64,000 bases of DNA from Strobilurus pachycystidiatus (Eukaryota > Basidiomycota > Agaricomycetes > Agaricales > Physalacriaceae): positions 2,046,001 through 2,110,000 of the forward strand of contig JAHLMK010000001.1 of assembly GCA_019915135.1 (NCBI GenBank), read 5' to 3'. The notes beneath the pieces are model-generated. The model worked only from the letters and a program-made list of their open reading frames with translations, was not told where the DNA came from and ran no database searches. Shown here in pieces: positions 42,635 to 54,500 of this stretch (within the stretch, counting starts at the first letter, position 1; each line of letters opens with the position of its first letter). A program made the translations under genes and the position numbers.

Positions 42635-45600
42635 CTAGCGAGAACCTGCCACGATTCCCAACATCACCCACTCTAACTCAACCATCGCCATCTGCCAGCC
42701 CTTCGTCTGCTCCTCCTTCTCTCCCTCTTCCTCTTCGTCCTCCACTGCCTCCAGCCACCACGACATGGTCGCCACAACGGACAACAACCCATTCTGCCCT
42801 GGCAAGCTCAAGCACTCCCAGTCTCCCCCATAGTCTCCTCGTATCCAAGCCCCCGTCTCGTTACGCCGGCGCCAGGATGGCTGCATCGAGTCCCACCACT
42901 CCCACCACGACTTTATGAACGCTTTCAAGCCACCTTTTCTCACCTTCACACGTGCGCCACGAGTCCGGCCCTGCCTCAGCCATTGCGAGAGTTCAGCCGG
43001 TCGATATTTCGCAGGCAGGCCTCTTTTCCCTTTACCTCCCGACTCCACGGCGCACTGACTCTCCATCTCTACGAGCAGCTTCATGACCTCGTACAAATCT
43101 CCACCCCGCGCCGCCCCTGCGAACTCCATAAGCGGCTCTTTGAGCCATGCCTCCTCGATGGCTGACACTAGGGCGGCGTTGCGCTGATCCTTTGTCGGCT
43201 CGCGCGATATGATCTCGGCTCGTGCTTCGATGTGCGCGCTGGTCGCCAAGTCGTTCGCTGGCGGCGGTGGCTGTGCAGTCCCGAGACTCAACTCGACCTG
43301 CGCGCCATCCACCACTGTAGGAATGACGGTCTTTATTGCGTCTCCGTCGTCAGGTGTAGCTCTTGCCGACGTCGGTATCTCACTCTCTACATCATCCATC
43401 CCTCCCGTCCATCCACCAGCCAACGACCCGCCATAGCCTGCTTCCTCCAATAATCGGTCCATATCCGCAAAGAATTCCGGCGAACAGATCGGAGGACCGG
43501 GAATGTGATTGCTAGGAACCTGCGCAGACGAAGACAAGTCCGGCGAGGATGGCGGCGGATTTTCCAACATGTGTTGGGCCGTCACCGTCGACAAGTCCCA
43601 CGACGCATCGAGTTGCAACACGTCCATCGGCAAGACGTCCATCTGCATAAAGTCAAGATCGCCTCCGCCCCATTGCTTAGTGAGTCCCTCCAAGCCACCA
43701 CTGACGTCGATATCTGACCCAATCATAGGATCGTCCGTCAACAGAGGTACTCCTTCAAAAATTCCTCGACTCCTGGTCCTTGGCGTTACATCGTCCTTCT
43801 GCGCCCCGGCATGAACATGGACCGGGCGTGGTCGTTGTCCGGCATGACCGACTTCGCCCTCCACGTCACTGATCTCGCCCGCATCCACCAAATGCACCGC
43901 CTCGATCGTCGCCTCTGACCCGGATAGTCCGCTCGCTTTGGCCCGCCTCAAGCCTTTGGCCAACAGATCACTGCGCGAAAGCTTCTTTTTAGCGCCCACT
44001 CTCTCATCCACCTTCGCCATTTTCCTGCTACGGCCTTCGTCCTCATCCCCTTCACCACGTATAGCACGTTTCCGTCCTTTGACCGTCCCAGCCTCTGCTC
44101 TATCCTTTCCCTTCTTTGCAACCTTCTTCCTCGGCGGCGGTCCTTCCGTCGGTGCATCATCGTCCACATCCTCCGAGTCCGAGTCCGAGTCGTCATCGGA
44201 AGAGCTATCCAAAGAGTCATCGTCTATTGCGGAGCGCAAGGGGTTCATCATCTCCGCCCTCAGCACGTCTTGGCCATCCGCCAGCTCCTCGGCCTTGTAG
44301 TCGCTGGATTCCGGCAGTTGCACCGCGTCCTTCTCGGCTTGAGTCGAGCATGTGGCCGCGAAGGCTTTGAACGCCTCCAACAGCTCACCCATCTTCTCGT
44401 CCCCGTACCACTCCGGGAACGTCAACGGTACCGGCGCTATATTCTTCCTTGTCGAAACCCTTCAGATAATGGTAAATGCCGACATTCTTTGGAGAATTAG
44501 AGCGATTTACTCACACAATGCTTCCTACAGCTCCCTTATACCTGGCCATTGGCCCCGCGATCAGCGTGAACAACGCACACTGGGTGCGATCTTCGATACC
44601 ACGATTCACGCGACTCGTGAACGACAATGCATTATCGACAGCTCTGTTTCCAGATGAGATCCGCGTTCATCCTCCCAAGACCAGGAGCACTCACAATCGA
44701 ATGTCATCAGGAGCTCGCGATGGGCCCTCTCGCATACGCTCTTCGTAAGCGCGCTTGTCCTCATCGCGCTTAGCCTTAGCACGCTCCGCGTACCCCTCCT
44801 GCTCACTCTTTGGCAATAATTTGAACATCTCCCGCGCCACCGCCTCCCGATTATTGATTGATGCCCCCGGTTTTCTCTTGACAGCGCGTCCTACCGAGTT
44901 CTCGACGGGTTCCAATTTGGCTGACTCTACCGTTTGCGACTGCGGCAGCGAAGATGGGAGCGGATGGGAACAAGGGAGCATAGACTCTGGTTGAGACGAA
45001 GTGGGCATAGCGTTTGGCGTCTCCTCCCGGATGTCTGTGCGTGGCGGGGATGACGTTGTCGGGGCGGACATAGCTTCGGGCGTCGGAATGGCCGGTGTGG
45101 AGTGAGGGTTGCTGTCCTCGGTCGGCAAAGCCATCAGTCCAGCCAAGTCTGCGTCTGAGACGGGGACCGACGGTTTACCAGCCTCAAATCCCACCCTCGG
45201 TCCCTCGGCGTCTTCTCGCATGCGCATCGAGATGACCGGTGCATTCTCCGCCATGTATTGTTGAACCGCCGACCGAGCGCGAATGGGCTTCTTCGCTCCA
45301 ATTAACGTACACATGAGCTCTTCGTAAGTGTCAGACGTCGCGACGCTGTTCATCTGCTTCCGAGTACGCTTAGCCTTTCTGAAACGGTACGCGCACCAGG
45401 CGGCAATGCGCTGACAGCAAAGTTAGTCAGCTCCTTCATCTTCAGTCAAAAGGTAACTCACCTTGTTTTGCTTCAGGACCCACTGTCCTTTCTCGACCAC
45501 TTGTTCCGGCGTCAAATGGGAATCGTCGGGGGCAGCCGCCTTTGGATCGTATGGTTTCATTTCCGTCGGTTCGTCCCAGTCGTTCATGGGCCAGGGGAAG

Positions 45601-45809
45601 TGGAAGTGGAAGAGATTCTGGATAGCTTTCATCTCCCTCGCGGCATCCTGCCAACTCCTCTCGACAGCATCGAAGTATGCAGGCAAACACGGTTCGATGG
45701 CCTTTTCCCGGCTGCCCTCCATCCATCCCTTTTCATTGCGCCGCTCCTGCTTACTGATTTTGGTGTGCGCCTTCTTCTTGCGTTTCGAACCGGCGGCTTT
45801 GGCAGGCAT
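42635..45809 (-). CDS. HMG-box-like nuclear protein, paralog B
   Basis: Four exons: 45462-45809, 44695-45410, 44515-44643 and 42635-44459; phases close at 1005 aa. The N-terminus is basic (GSKRKKKAHTKISKQ). The second exon begins RIAAWCAYRFRKAK and later has an HMG-like helix pair (REMFKLLPKSEQEGYAER, then an AKAKRDEDKRAYEE run). The 129-nt third exon, with the same phase as in the paralogs, holds FTLIAGPMARYKGAVGS. The last exon is acidic and serine-rich (DDDSDSDSEDVDDD) with basic patches, and ends in the shared domain: IKSWWEWWDSMQPSWRRR, NGLLSVVATMSWWLEAV and MVELEWVMLGIV. It is probably nuclear. It is divergent from the Cauli_VI gene at 45944, and the 134-bp gap holds a CGTTACAACGG palindrome copy. 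Confidence 0.82.
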
Positions 45810-45841
45810 ATTGAGAGTTGACGAGGAGGAAGAAAAGTTTA

Positions 45842-45853
45842 GCGTTACAACGG
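45842..45853. promoter_or_regulatory. GCGTTACAACGG palindromic word in a divergent promoter
   Basis: One-base variant of the CCGTTRYAACGG palindrome. It lies between the starts of the divergent HMG-like (45809) and Cauli_VI-like (45944) genes, where a shared control site would be expected. AACGG half-sites are typical of Myb-type DNA-binding domains; that link is only an inference. Confidence 0.35.
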
Positions 45854-45943
45854 GCAGATTTCGCGCACCGGCACAATCCGAATCTCATTTCACATTGCGC
45901 CTCCCTCACAATGTGCCTACACGCTCTTCTCTTCTCTTCCTTC

Positions 45944-46866
45944 ATGAGCGACGCGAATCTGGACGGACCCGACGCTGCAATGGCACCGTCGCCTCCCTCC
46001 AGCCGTCTCTCCCCCTCAGCCCCACCTTTTGTTCCACCCATCCAGTCAAGCATGATCATTGATCTTGACGCCGATGCCTCAGACGGAAGCGACTCTGAGC
46101 ACGACGATGTGGCCAAGAGTACGTTTCATCCTTCTCATTTTGCACCGCACCTGGCTAAAACATCCTCTGTTAGATAACCCGACCGTGGACAATGTGTCGC
46201 AACATCCCGTGGTTTTCCCACCTGGCTATGTATACAATTACGGACTAGACCCGGCGTCGTTGGTGTCCGATTCGTATCCGTACCGCGTCGGTGTCGCCTT
46301 CTCCACAGTTCCTGCTCAACCCATCAAACCGACGCTTTTGCGTCCCAGGCCGGATGGAAAGAAGCTCACCTTCTACTCCACCACTGTTGGGCGCCGGGTT
46401 GGGATTCTATTGGATAGGTGTGTATTCTGCTACTTTCATTTGTTACTGTCTTTTGCTAAGATTGCACCCCACTTAGCAACGAAGCTCGCGACGCAGTGAC
46501 CGGTGTTACGGATGGAATCAGTGTCAAGCGGGGTACTCAAGCACTCGCTCTGGAACACTTCAACAAGGCCCTCGCCGAAGGCCGTGTTCGTATTGGTGCG
46601 GAACGCCTTCATCGTCCGTAAGAGTTTTGTCTCGAGTCCCCTCTAGCGATACTCATCCCGTTGTCAAGCGACTTTGTCCTGTCGGCCCGAAGCGGGACCG
46701 TTCTTTGGGTTGGGTTTACTGTACTTGTCGCGGTGCCTGTCCTTATGGCCGCGGTGTCAATGTTCATGCGTACTTGAATACATCCCTGCATTTATCTCTT
46801 CTCTTCTCGTTCCACCATGATCGCTGGCGAACAATCCAACTCGCACATTGTGTGGGTCGCTTCTGA
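45944..46866 (+). CDS. Cauli_VI-like domain protein 1
   Basis: Four exons: 45944-46118, 46174-46417, 46477-46617 and 46647-46866; 259 aa. The N-terminus has an acidic, hydrophobic stretch (SSMIIDLDADASDGSDSEHD) that resembles a SUMO-interaction motif. A proline-rich stretch follows, then KKLTFYSTTVGRRVGILLD, ITDG-type middle and ALEHFNKALAEGRVRIG, the pattern of a caulimovirus-VI/RNase H1 N-terminal domain (aromatic start, VG-x-x-x-GI, later ALxxF..A). The last exon is Cys-rich (YCTCRGACPYG). The final 50 bp overlap the start of the next gene in another frame, so either the last exon ends earlier by splicing or the two models are one gene. The domain in other proteins binds RNA-DNA hybrids. 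Confidence 0.68.
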
Positions 46867-47746
46867 CGACGAAGAGCCAATAATTTATCAACCCCAACCG
46901 GAGGACGACCAGGAGGCCCTCATTGCTGCACTAACAGGTTTGACCGTACGCGACGAAGCGGATCAGACCCTTTATCGTGTCATTGAGGGGGGTCGCATCA
47001 CCTTCACGAGGGACTGGTAAGCAAGTCGGTGATCTTCTGATGTAGCTATCGCTGATTGTCAGCAGGTCAAGTGCTGGGCAAGCTCAAACCGAACTGGGTT
47101 CTGTCGTACAAACAGTTACACCTCGCCGCCGCCGTCCTCGCGTCCAGGCCTGTGCATATGTATCTTTTGTTGGAACAACGATAGGTGTTGTGGATACTTG
47201 GTGCGTCTCCCTATCCATCTTGTGACTCGCCCCTGCAAGATTCTAGGCTAACTTGATTCCAGGGCGGATTGCGCCGCCTATACCCAAGGCGCCACTCACA
47301 ACATCTGCCAAGGATTCCGCAGCCGTCATGGGGCCGTCCTTGCCTACCAGTACGGTCAGCTGCACCACTTGGTTGAAACATCCGACGCTCGTGGAAACCG
47401 GAAATTTGTGCCTACGCCGGACAAGTTTTCGGCTTCATCCCCGCCCTCGTTTCTGGCAGAGAACCCAATCTCCAAGCATGCGACGTCGGAAGGTTATTGG
47501 GTGGTCTATGTCGGTTGTTCACCAGGGATATATGTAACATAGTAAGCAAACCGACCACACCTACCGCCCGTAACCTCAACTGACTCCCGCCTGCTGAATG
47601 TTAGCGTTCAGGCGGCACATCGCGTCTTGGGAATACCGGGCGGACGCTATGAATCCTTTACCAAACTAGAGTCAGCTCGCACTGCGTGGCGAGATGCAGT
47701 TTTAAGGGGACTCGTTAAAGCGTACGTCGAGAGTCACCCTGTCTGA
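46817..47746 (+). CDS. Cauli_VI-like domain protein 2 (two domains)
   Basis: Four exons: 46817-47016, 47066-47200, 47263-47541 and 47605-47746; phases close at 251 aa. The N-terminus is acidic (ASDDEEPIIYQPQPEDDQE). Two domain copies follow: ACAYVSFVGTTIGVVDTW with GATHNICQGFRSRHGAV, and EGYWVVYVGCSPGIYVTY with RVLGIPGGRYESF, ESARTAWRDAVLRG. These match the tandem Cauli_VI arrangement common in agaricomycete proteins. It overlaps the end of the preceding model. A single longer gene with three domains is an alternative, but no good intron joins them. Binding of RNA-DNA hybrid or dsRNA is expected from the family, not shown. Confidence 0.72.
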
Positions 47747-47826
47747 CAGCGGGGGCCCGGTCTCTGTTTATTACGTTGTCTCCTCATCTTCTGTGTAACG
47801 TTCAGAATCAATGTAAATGATATTCC

Positions 47827-48517
47827 TTATACTTGAAATGATTGATATAGTAAACTACCTTCGGCGCGCCTCTCTGATAAGTCACGTAGATGTGCATGCC
47901 AGACGATCTCCCGGATACACGCATACATACTCTCGATGCGCTCGGCGCGTTGTCGCAGGGCCGTAGAGAACGCGCAAACCCCCGCCTCTGTCTCAGCCTC
48001 GTCTGCAATGACTTTGGCGCGGTAGGTCGCGTCCTGGAGCGGGAAGGATGCCTCTACAACTGACTCATCGTCCGTATTTTCTGCGTGGGCAATAGCATAG
48101 CTGCACCACATGCCCATCCATCGGGGAACGTTGTTGTCCGTCGCTGCTCTGGCGTCCGCCTCTGCCTGCGCCATACGGCGAGTAAATTTACGGCGTAGAT
48201 TCGAATCTAGAACGCTAAGAAATTGACTCATGAATAACCTTTGGTGACTTGAGATCTCAAGGCGGCAAGCGTACAGATTATCTTCATCGCGCGCCTTCCG
48301 ATCGAGCGACTTCCGCCTATCCACGCCGTCCGTTGGACGAGTCCGTTTGTACCGTTCCCGAGCAGCTTCTTGAAGACGAGCTTTGTTTCTATGATCTAGA
48401 ATGGAGCTACCTTCCTCCCAAGAAGGGTAGAAAGACTTACTTGTTCCAATATTTGAGTTTGGCCTCTTTCTTGGCATATTCCCTGTCCTCGTCTGTCTTG
48501 TATATCTGACGGACCAT
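47827..48517 (-). CDS. Small basic helical protein, paralog of 60211 gene
   Basis: Two exons, 48441-48517 and 47827-48388, 212 aa. It starts MVRQIYKTDEDREYAKKEA and continues as a strongly charged helix with LQEAARERYKRTRP. The second part is helical with an AIAHAENTDDESVVEASFP turn and ends in AEGSLLYQSFQV. The first exon (77 nt, phase 2, joining at an AAC/CAC-AA-GT site before N-K/N-R) is built like exon 1 of the gene at 60211 (80 nt, phase 2), and both encode M-x-R-x-x-Y-x-T then a KxEAxRAKxxxW pattern. Family and role are unknown. It is convergent with the Cauli_VI gene. Confidence 0.75.
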
Positions 48518-49113
48518 TTCGGTGGGGGATAGTCACCAGAAGGTGTTCAAGACGCTCTGGTAACGACGTGCGAGGAACGGGAGAGAACGAGAATTATGGT
48601 TGGTGGTGGTCGGTCGCCAACCATGCCGCAAGGTATTTGCCTTAACAAACTCACATTCACTAGATACTTTCGGTCGTCGACTGATTTCATGTCATGACAA
48701 AAATCTGAAACTTCTCAGGGTTTATCCTATCATACAAGGCATTGTACTGAAACCAAATTTGGGAGCTGGGAAGTAGGAGAATGTAGGTATCTCGAAATTC
48801 TACACTACAGTTTGGCACGGCAACTTTCGCTAGATATTATATGGCGCTCATGATCGGCACCAGATCGGCACAGATGTCAAGTCCATCAGATCAAAACTGA
48901 TCAGCATTGCTCTCAAACGCAAACCATGCGTCCTTTCTCGACCGCGGTAGTGTAACGGACCGCACGCTGTGGAGATCCCACAGAAGACTGGAGTTCGAGT
49001 CCCAGCCTGTGGTCACTCATTTTAGTACGTTCTCCATTAACTTCAAGTCATAATCATTCTTATACTAGAAAACTTGAATTTGATTTTTTGCAGCAGACAC
49101 AGGGCATGTCACC
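48518..49113. other. Spacer upstream of small gene, with tRNA-like segment
   Basis: No protein-coding gene is seen here. The only structured feature is the tRNA-like stretch at 48940-49014. A GGTTGGTGGTGGTCGGTCGCC run at about 48598-48618 is low complexity. Confidence 0.4.
48940..49014 (+). tRNA. tRNA-like sequence, probably a pseudogene
   Basis: 75 nt with pol III-type boxes: an A-box-like TAGTGTAACGG and a B-box-like AGTTCGAGTCC (one base off GGTTCGANTCC). The ends can pair (GACCGC with GTGGTC), and CTGTG/CACAG makes a perfect 5-bp anticodon-type stem. However, the 7-nt loop GAGATCC lacks U33, the T-stem has mismatches, and there are two extra bases before the acceptor strand. It is best read as a decayed tRNA or the head of a tRNA-derived SINE. 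No confident anticodon can be given. Confidence 0.35.
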
Positions 49114-49759
49114 ATGCGTCGTCGTCTCTTGTCCACTCTCTTTGACATGCCTCGTCACAACGGACGAAGGTCTCGGGCGTCGCACACCCCAACCACCATT
49201 GATGTTGGCCTCAGGATGTTCGCGCGCTACCGCCTTAGATCAACGTGTGTTCTCCTACCAAGCACCGTGACTACACCCCAACATTCTTAAATTCTTCTAG
49301 CAGTTACGATTATCGTCCGCATTCGGAACCGTCCCTTCGACGCGTGAGGCTCATCCCATCCTCATCACTGTGAGTCGTAACCGCACATAAAATCTCCATC
49401 CGACTGACGCGGTCAGGCGTCGCATAGCGCTACACTTCGAGTCGCTGGTGGAACGAGAGGTCCATCATTTCGAGGCGTTCACATTGGGTCTGGAACCGCG
49501 CGAGTTTGTTAGGCTGCACGCCGAGAGGGCAGAGCGCGAGCTTTGTGATAAAAGGGTCTACATGCGCCAAATGCTAAGCATTGTTACTGGTTACACCGAC
49601 GTTCTAGACGCCCTGTCACGGGAGTTCAGTCACTTTGCTAGTCGGCATCCTCACTACCGGGCCGCCGTTGTAGCCTTACGCCGCCGTTGTGAAGGGCCGC
49701 AGCTCACGCGAGACCTCTTCGGAGTTATCCTCCATTGTTATGAACGATATCCTCTATAG
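49114..49759 (+). CDS. Small unrecognised basic protein
   Basis: Three exons: 49114-49244, 49301-49369 and 49417-49759; phases close at 180 aa. The N-terminus is Arg-rich (MRRRLLSTLFDMPRHNGRR) and could act as a nuclear or mitochondrial signal. The body is one helical domain (RRIALHFESLVEREVHHFE, EFVRLHAERAERELCDKRV, then SIVTGYTDVLDALSREF). There are no metal or catalytic motifs. Standard GT-AG introns of about 50 nt support the model. The neighbours are other small genes of the KDZ-side array. Confidence 0.68.
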
Positions 49760-50074
49760 CAAATGGTCTGTACTATATATTAGTTTCCTTGCAACTCTGT
49801 GTGATGCCTATCCGAATTCTATGTGGGCTCAAATTTGTTTTGTACGTGTTGGAACTTCTAATCTAATCTGCGCTCTGGACCACTCTACGCGGGAATTTGC
49901 CCCACTGGGGCAGATTCCCGCGCTCTGACCGCCGCCTTCGCGCCTTCGCGCCCCGATTCCGACTCTCACGAAACAGTTGTTTTGTTGTGTAATATTCTTT
50001 TGATAAGTTCCGCCAAAATAACTGCTTATTCGACGTTGAAGAGACCGTACATCTATTGTAGTACGTTTCCCGGG

Positions 50075-50400
50075 CCCTCCTTCTCCGCCGACTCTTTCAG
50101 CCGCGCCCGATAAGCACAAGCCACGTCATACGAGACATGGACATTGGACGGTTTCACTGGTGGATTTGTTGGAAAGCTCACTTTACGCAAACACTCGAGG
50201 AGGACTTACTATTGGGCCATACACGTTCGATTCCCTCGCCATCGGTGATTAGCTCGCCCTTCCTGGCGTGCGCATGGTATAACCGACGCGTGGAACACTC
50301 TGCCTCATGAGCATGCTCGTTCCAAGTTCCTTCAGGGCATGCCTGGGGGGCCGTGACTGGTGGTCGAGTTGAGGTGGGTGTTGGAGAAGGAGTGGGCGAA
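50075..50400 (-). pseudogene. Relic of a KDZ transposase
   Basis: On the minus strand a frame reads HAHEAECSTRRLYHAHARKG, then TDGEGIERVWPN. It aligns with the HEVACETENSLRYQPGAGKT and DGEGIERYWS block of the complete KDZ transposase at 51528-55548. Nearer the 3' side of the relic (about 50085-50140) another frame reads HVSYDVACAYRARLKE, matching the TYDIACQYKK motif of the same family. In the intact enzyme YDIAC precedes DGEGIER, whereas here the order on the strand is reversed, so the relic is rearranged as well as truncated. Confidence 0.55.
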
Positions 50401-50547
50401 GTCACTGTTTTCTCCGTCGCTGTTTGCTCGACGCTGCGCTCTCCGTCGGTGGAGTGAATTCCGTTGCACATGGTGGTAAAGGCGGAACCCTGGAAGACGT
50501 TATGTCAGTACTATAAGTAAGTTGACACAGCCGAGAGAGAAATTATA

Positions 50548-50559
50548 CCGTTGTAACGG
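50548..50559. promoter_or_regulatory. CCGTTGTAACGG palindromic word
   Basis: Perfect copy of the recurring near-palindrome, about 100 bp upstream of the start of the small gene before the KDZ transposase. A half copy (CCGTTACAACC, 51434-51444) lies about 90 bp upstream of the transposase ATG. The positions suit promoter elements, but no factor is known from the sequence. Confidence 0.4.
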
Positions 50560-50663
50560 TGGTGGACAATTTCAAACCAACGTCAAATGGAGGGCTCAAA
50601 TGGGAGGGCACTCACTTTCCACATAAGCCGGAGGAGCATCGCAGTAGCGTGTTGACTCCCATC

Positions 50664-51380
50664 ATGTCCCTCTCTCAGAGCTCTTCCTCCAAGGCTGGGG
50701 ACAAACGCAAACCGTACGTCGAAGTGCCAACACTTGCCTCTCTAGCCAAGAAGCCCAAACTGGCCGAGGAAAAGCTGGTCAAAAAAGAGCCAGACGACGA
50801 CGGACTCGGTCCAAATGGGGTGCGCTACATAAAGGCCAGAGTTCCCGCAAACCCGCCCGCTAGCCCAATGTCGAGCAAAAGGTGTGTGTATCTGTCGAAG
50901 GGATTAAACCTAATTTTGATTGACTCTACCGATGATAGGGCTGTGGAGCGCAGAATACGAGCCGCGCGACCCATCCGAACCGGATATCTCATCGGAGCGC
51001 ACGTCCACGGTCTGGGTGAGAATTCGTAGTCAAGTGTTACTGCGTAAAAGATGCTAAAGATGAGGACAGCATTCGCGTTTCCGGAGGCCGCCAAAAAGGC
51101 CAAAGAGGGTGAATACATACCTGCGGGAGATCCTCGTGTGCTGTCGCCCGACGTCATGAAGTTCCTGGCGGACTTGAAGTTGAGCGCGAAGGAGGGCGCA
51201 TTTTTGCAGTTGGGAGTGTACACGGCTGAGGATCTCCTCACTCTCGCACTGGATTCACACAATGACAAGAGGAGGGCTCAGATTCGAACGGCGCTGCAAC
51301 TAGAGGGTATACCGTGGCTCTCGATGAAGTCGGCGTTGAAGGCATACGCGTGTCCGGTTGAGCGAATTGATTCCGAGTAA
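50664..51380 (+). CDS. Small lysine-rich protein beside the KDZ transposase
   Basis: Three exons: 50664-50881, 50939-51015 and 51070-51380; 201 aa with phases closed (the third acceptor, GAGGACAG, was chosen for frame). The N-terminus is disordered with KKPKLAEEKLVKKEP, a likely nuclear signal containing a VKKEP SUMOylation-type motif. A conserved-looking middle has RAARPIRTGYLIGAHVHGL. The C-terminus is helical (VLSPDVMKFLADLKLSAKEG, LQLGVYTAEDLLTLAL). It lies 147 bp upstream of the KDZ transposase on the same strand, so it may belong to the same mobile unit. The family is not recognised. Confidence 0.65.
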
Positions 51381-51527
51381 CTACGTCATAGTAGAACCAG
51401 TGCCGCAAAGGCCCTTACCTAAATCCTTACTTACCGTTACAACCATGAACCTTTTTCGCGTCGTAATGTTCCTTTTGACTCAGCGCTCAGCGCTCATGCT
51501 GGAAACCTCCGGAAGGATTCCTTACTC

Positions 51528-54500
51528 ATGTCTGACTCCACCAACGGGGCGTCCTTGTCTCGCCCGACGCATCCTCTGCCCACGACATGGAACCTTCGCC
51601 GACACACGCAGGATGAATACGCTGCGCGGAGAGAGTACGAATTGACAAACTTTGGATCCTCCTCGATTTCGACAACCGCACCCCAGCGCAAAGCAGGTCG
51701 ACCTTCCAAAAAGTCTCTGGAAGCTGCAGCATTCCGGCCGGCGTCGCAACCCACCCAAGCGACGGATCACGCATACTACGTCGCACCCTCCGGGTCCACT
51801 GAGGCGAGAGCTTATCGGCCGACAAAACGACGGAAAAAGGACGACGGCTCCTCTTTGGATATTCCTGCGCCAGAGTTGGGAGTGTTTGCCGACTTTGAGC
51901 CAAGCTTGGTACCTCTCGACCTGGACGAGAACGGCGTGCCAGCTTGGCATGCTGACACTTTCGCACCCGACATGCTAGACGCAGATGGGGAGATGAACGA
52001 GATAGCAGAAGGGGCGGGCCTCAAGCGTAAATTCTACGCAAGTTCGGTGCGTATCTTACAACGGCTCCTTCACCAGCGCGACTGATGATTCCAACCGTAG
52101 GATCACCCGATGAAGGAATGGCTTCCATGGCAGGATTTGATGTTGGAGGAGTGCATGCGCGAGGCCGGTCTAGGCGACGAATACCTCAAGCCGATGTGCT
52201 CCTCGTGTGGGATGGAATCTTCAGACATTTGCTCGCTCTATCGCTGTCAGACGTGCGGCCAGTTTATGGAGTGCAGAGACTGTTGCGTGAGCCGCCATCA
52301 ACGAACTCCATGCCACTCCATTGAGGTAGGATTATCATCGCATTGTTGAAAGACTGACTGAGCTGACGATTACCACTTAGGTTTGGGCGAGTGGTTCTTG
52401 GGAGTCAACGACTCTTCTTTCCCTTGGTCTTGTCTATCAGATTGGACATCAAGGCTCCCCTTGTGGCTTCCCGGACCCGACAGAGCGACTTATGACGGTG
52501 TTTCACGGCCTCACTATCTACACCGTACGATGTCGCTACTGTCGTTGCAGTCGCAACCAAGGAACGCATGACTGGCAGCAGCTCTTTCGCAATGGGTGGT
52601 ATCCAGCGACGACTCGCGTCCCGCAGACGTGCGCATCCATCCAGATCCTGGAGTTCTTTCGTCGCCTCAAGGTCATCGCCACCGTGTCCGTCCGCGATTT
52701 TGTGACCGTTCTGGAGACCACGGCCGACCCTTTGGGAACTGAATGCACCCCGGATCGATACAAGGCCTTCGGTCGCATGAGTCGGCAGTGGGCGTTCATG
52801 CAGAGAGTTCGGCGCTCAGGAGTCGCACACGATGCTGGTGGGTTAGCCGCCGCGGTCTGGGGCTCAGTTGGGGTGCAGTGCTGGGCTTGTCCTCGAGCAG
52901 GCGTCAATTTACCGGACAATATGGAGGCGATCCCTCAAAAGGAATTGTAAGTCAGTTCGCCTGTCTTGGAATCATGACTAACATCGAATTTGTGTAGGTA
53001 CAAGTATCGCGCGACTCTGGCCATGGATGCGAACTTCAAAATGCGCGAGAAAATGCGAGCATCGTCAATTGTAGACGCACCTTTATATTCCGGCCTAGGG
53101 ACACATGTACCCGTCGAGCTATATCACGAGTGGCTGCGCAGTTACATTACTGAGGAGGAGGTAAGCTAATCCTTTCTCCTACCTTGCATATCATTTGACA
53201 CAGCGCCGCAGGTGTCTAGTTGTATCGCTTTTGCCGCGCTCATGCACAAGGAGACAAAGTTTTCCACCGGCTTGCGGTGGACCGGTGTTCTCGGCGTAAT
53301 TTGCGCTCGCCATGAATTGATGCTGTCATTGGGGGATCTGGAGAAGGGAGAAAGGTTCGTATACCAGTGATTTGTGCACTTGGCGAGCGAGACTAACGCC
53401 TTCCGGCAGGTACAAGAATTCAGACTTCGTCTTATATTGGCTACTGGCGCGAATGGGTCTCAAGGAGGTCGCCATCACGTATGATATCGCATGCCAATAC
53501 AAGAAGCATTTTCTCGAGCGTATCGAAGCGTTGCCAGCTCGCCTCAAGAACCTCGAGCTGCCGGTTTTGACCTGGGGTTTGCCAGTGTGGCACGGCAATG
53601 TCCATGAGGTGGCTTGCGAGACCGAGAACAGTCTGCGTTACCAGCCCGGCGCTGGGAAGACGGACGGGGAAGGCATTGAACGCTATTGGTCGCTTCTGAA
53701 CCCGATCAGCTACATGACTCGTGAGGAGCAGCCGGGCGCAAGACACGACGATCACGAAGATATTATCAACTATATCAACTTCCAAAAAAACATTGATCTT
53801 GGTGAGTCTCGGTCACTGCTTCTGGGAATTTGGACCGGGCACTGACGTGAATGTGAACTGGCAGGGAGGTCTCTGCTACGCCGCCTCCGAATCGCTACGG
53901 AGGAGCGCGAGGTACAGGTTGAAGCCTTCAAGGAGATGGACTCGGCGTTGAAGTCGGAGGTGAGGGCGGAGTGGATGGAACTAGTGAATGCTTGGTTAGC
54001 AGATCGAACTCAGGCAAACCCTTACGCACCGTCAGGAAAGGTCGCGGTCTCAGAGCAGAAGGTCCGCGCTGACCTCCGTGCACAAGAGAAGCTCGACGAA
54101 GCGGCGGTTGAGGCGGATGCGGAAGCCAGCGACGGAGTGGAGGAGGAGTCGGGAGATGAGGGTCTGGTGTCCGAAGTGGAGCAGGAAAATGCGCCGCAGG
54201 CAAAGGGCGTTCATAGTCATCGCAAGACGGCGCGGCGAACGCGTAAAGGAGCGGGCAAATCGGGCCAACCACGCCGGCCCGCTCTGAAACCTCAGAGGTC
54301 AATACACAGGATAACACCAGCAGCGTTCATAATTCTTGGCCTCCAATTGGAGGACAGCAGGTGAGTTGATTCATTCTTTCATTCTCTTGGCCTCTTGCTG
54401 ATCATGTCCATTCCTGTTAGAAGTCGACTCGTAAGAGATCGCAATGCCAGCGTCAATCTCACTATGGCACGCGAGAGCAAGATTCACGATAGAAGCAAGT

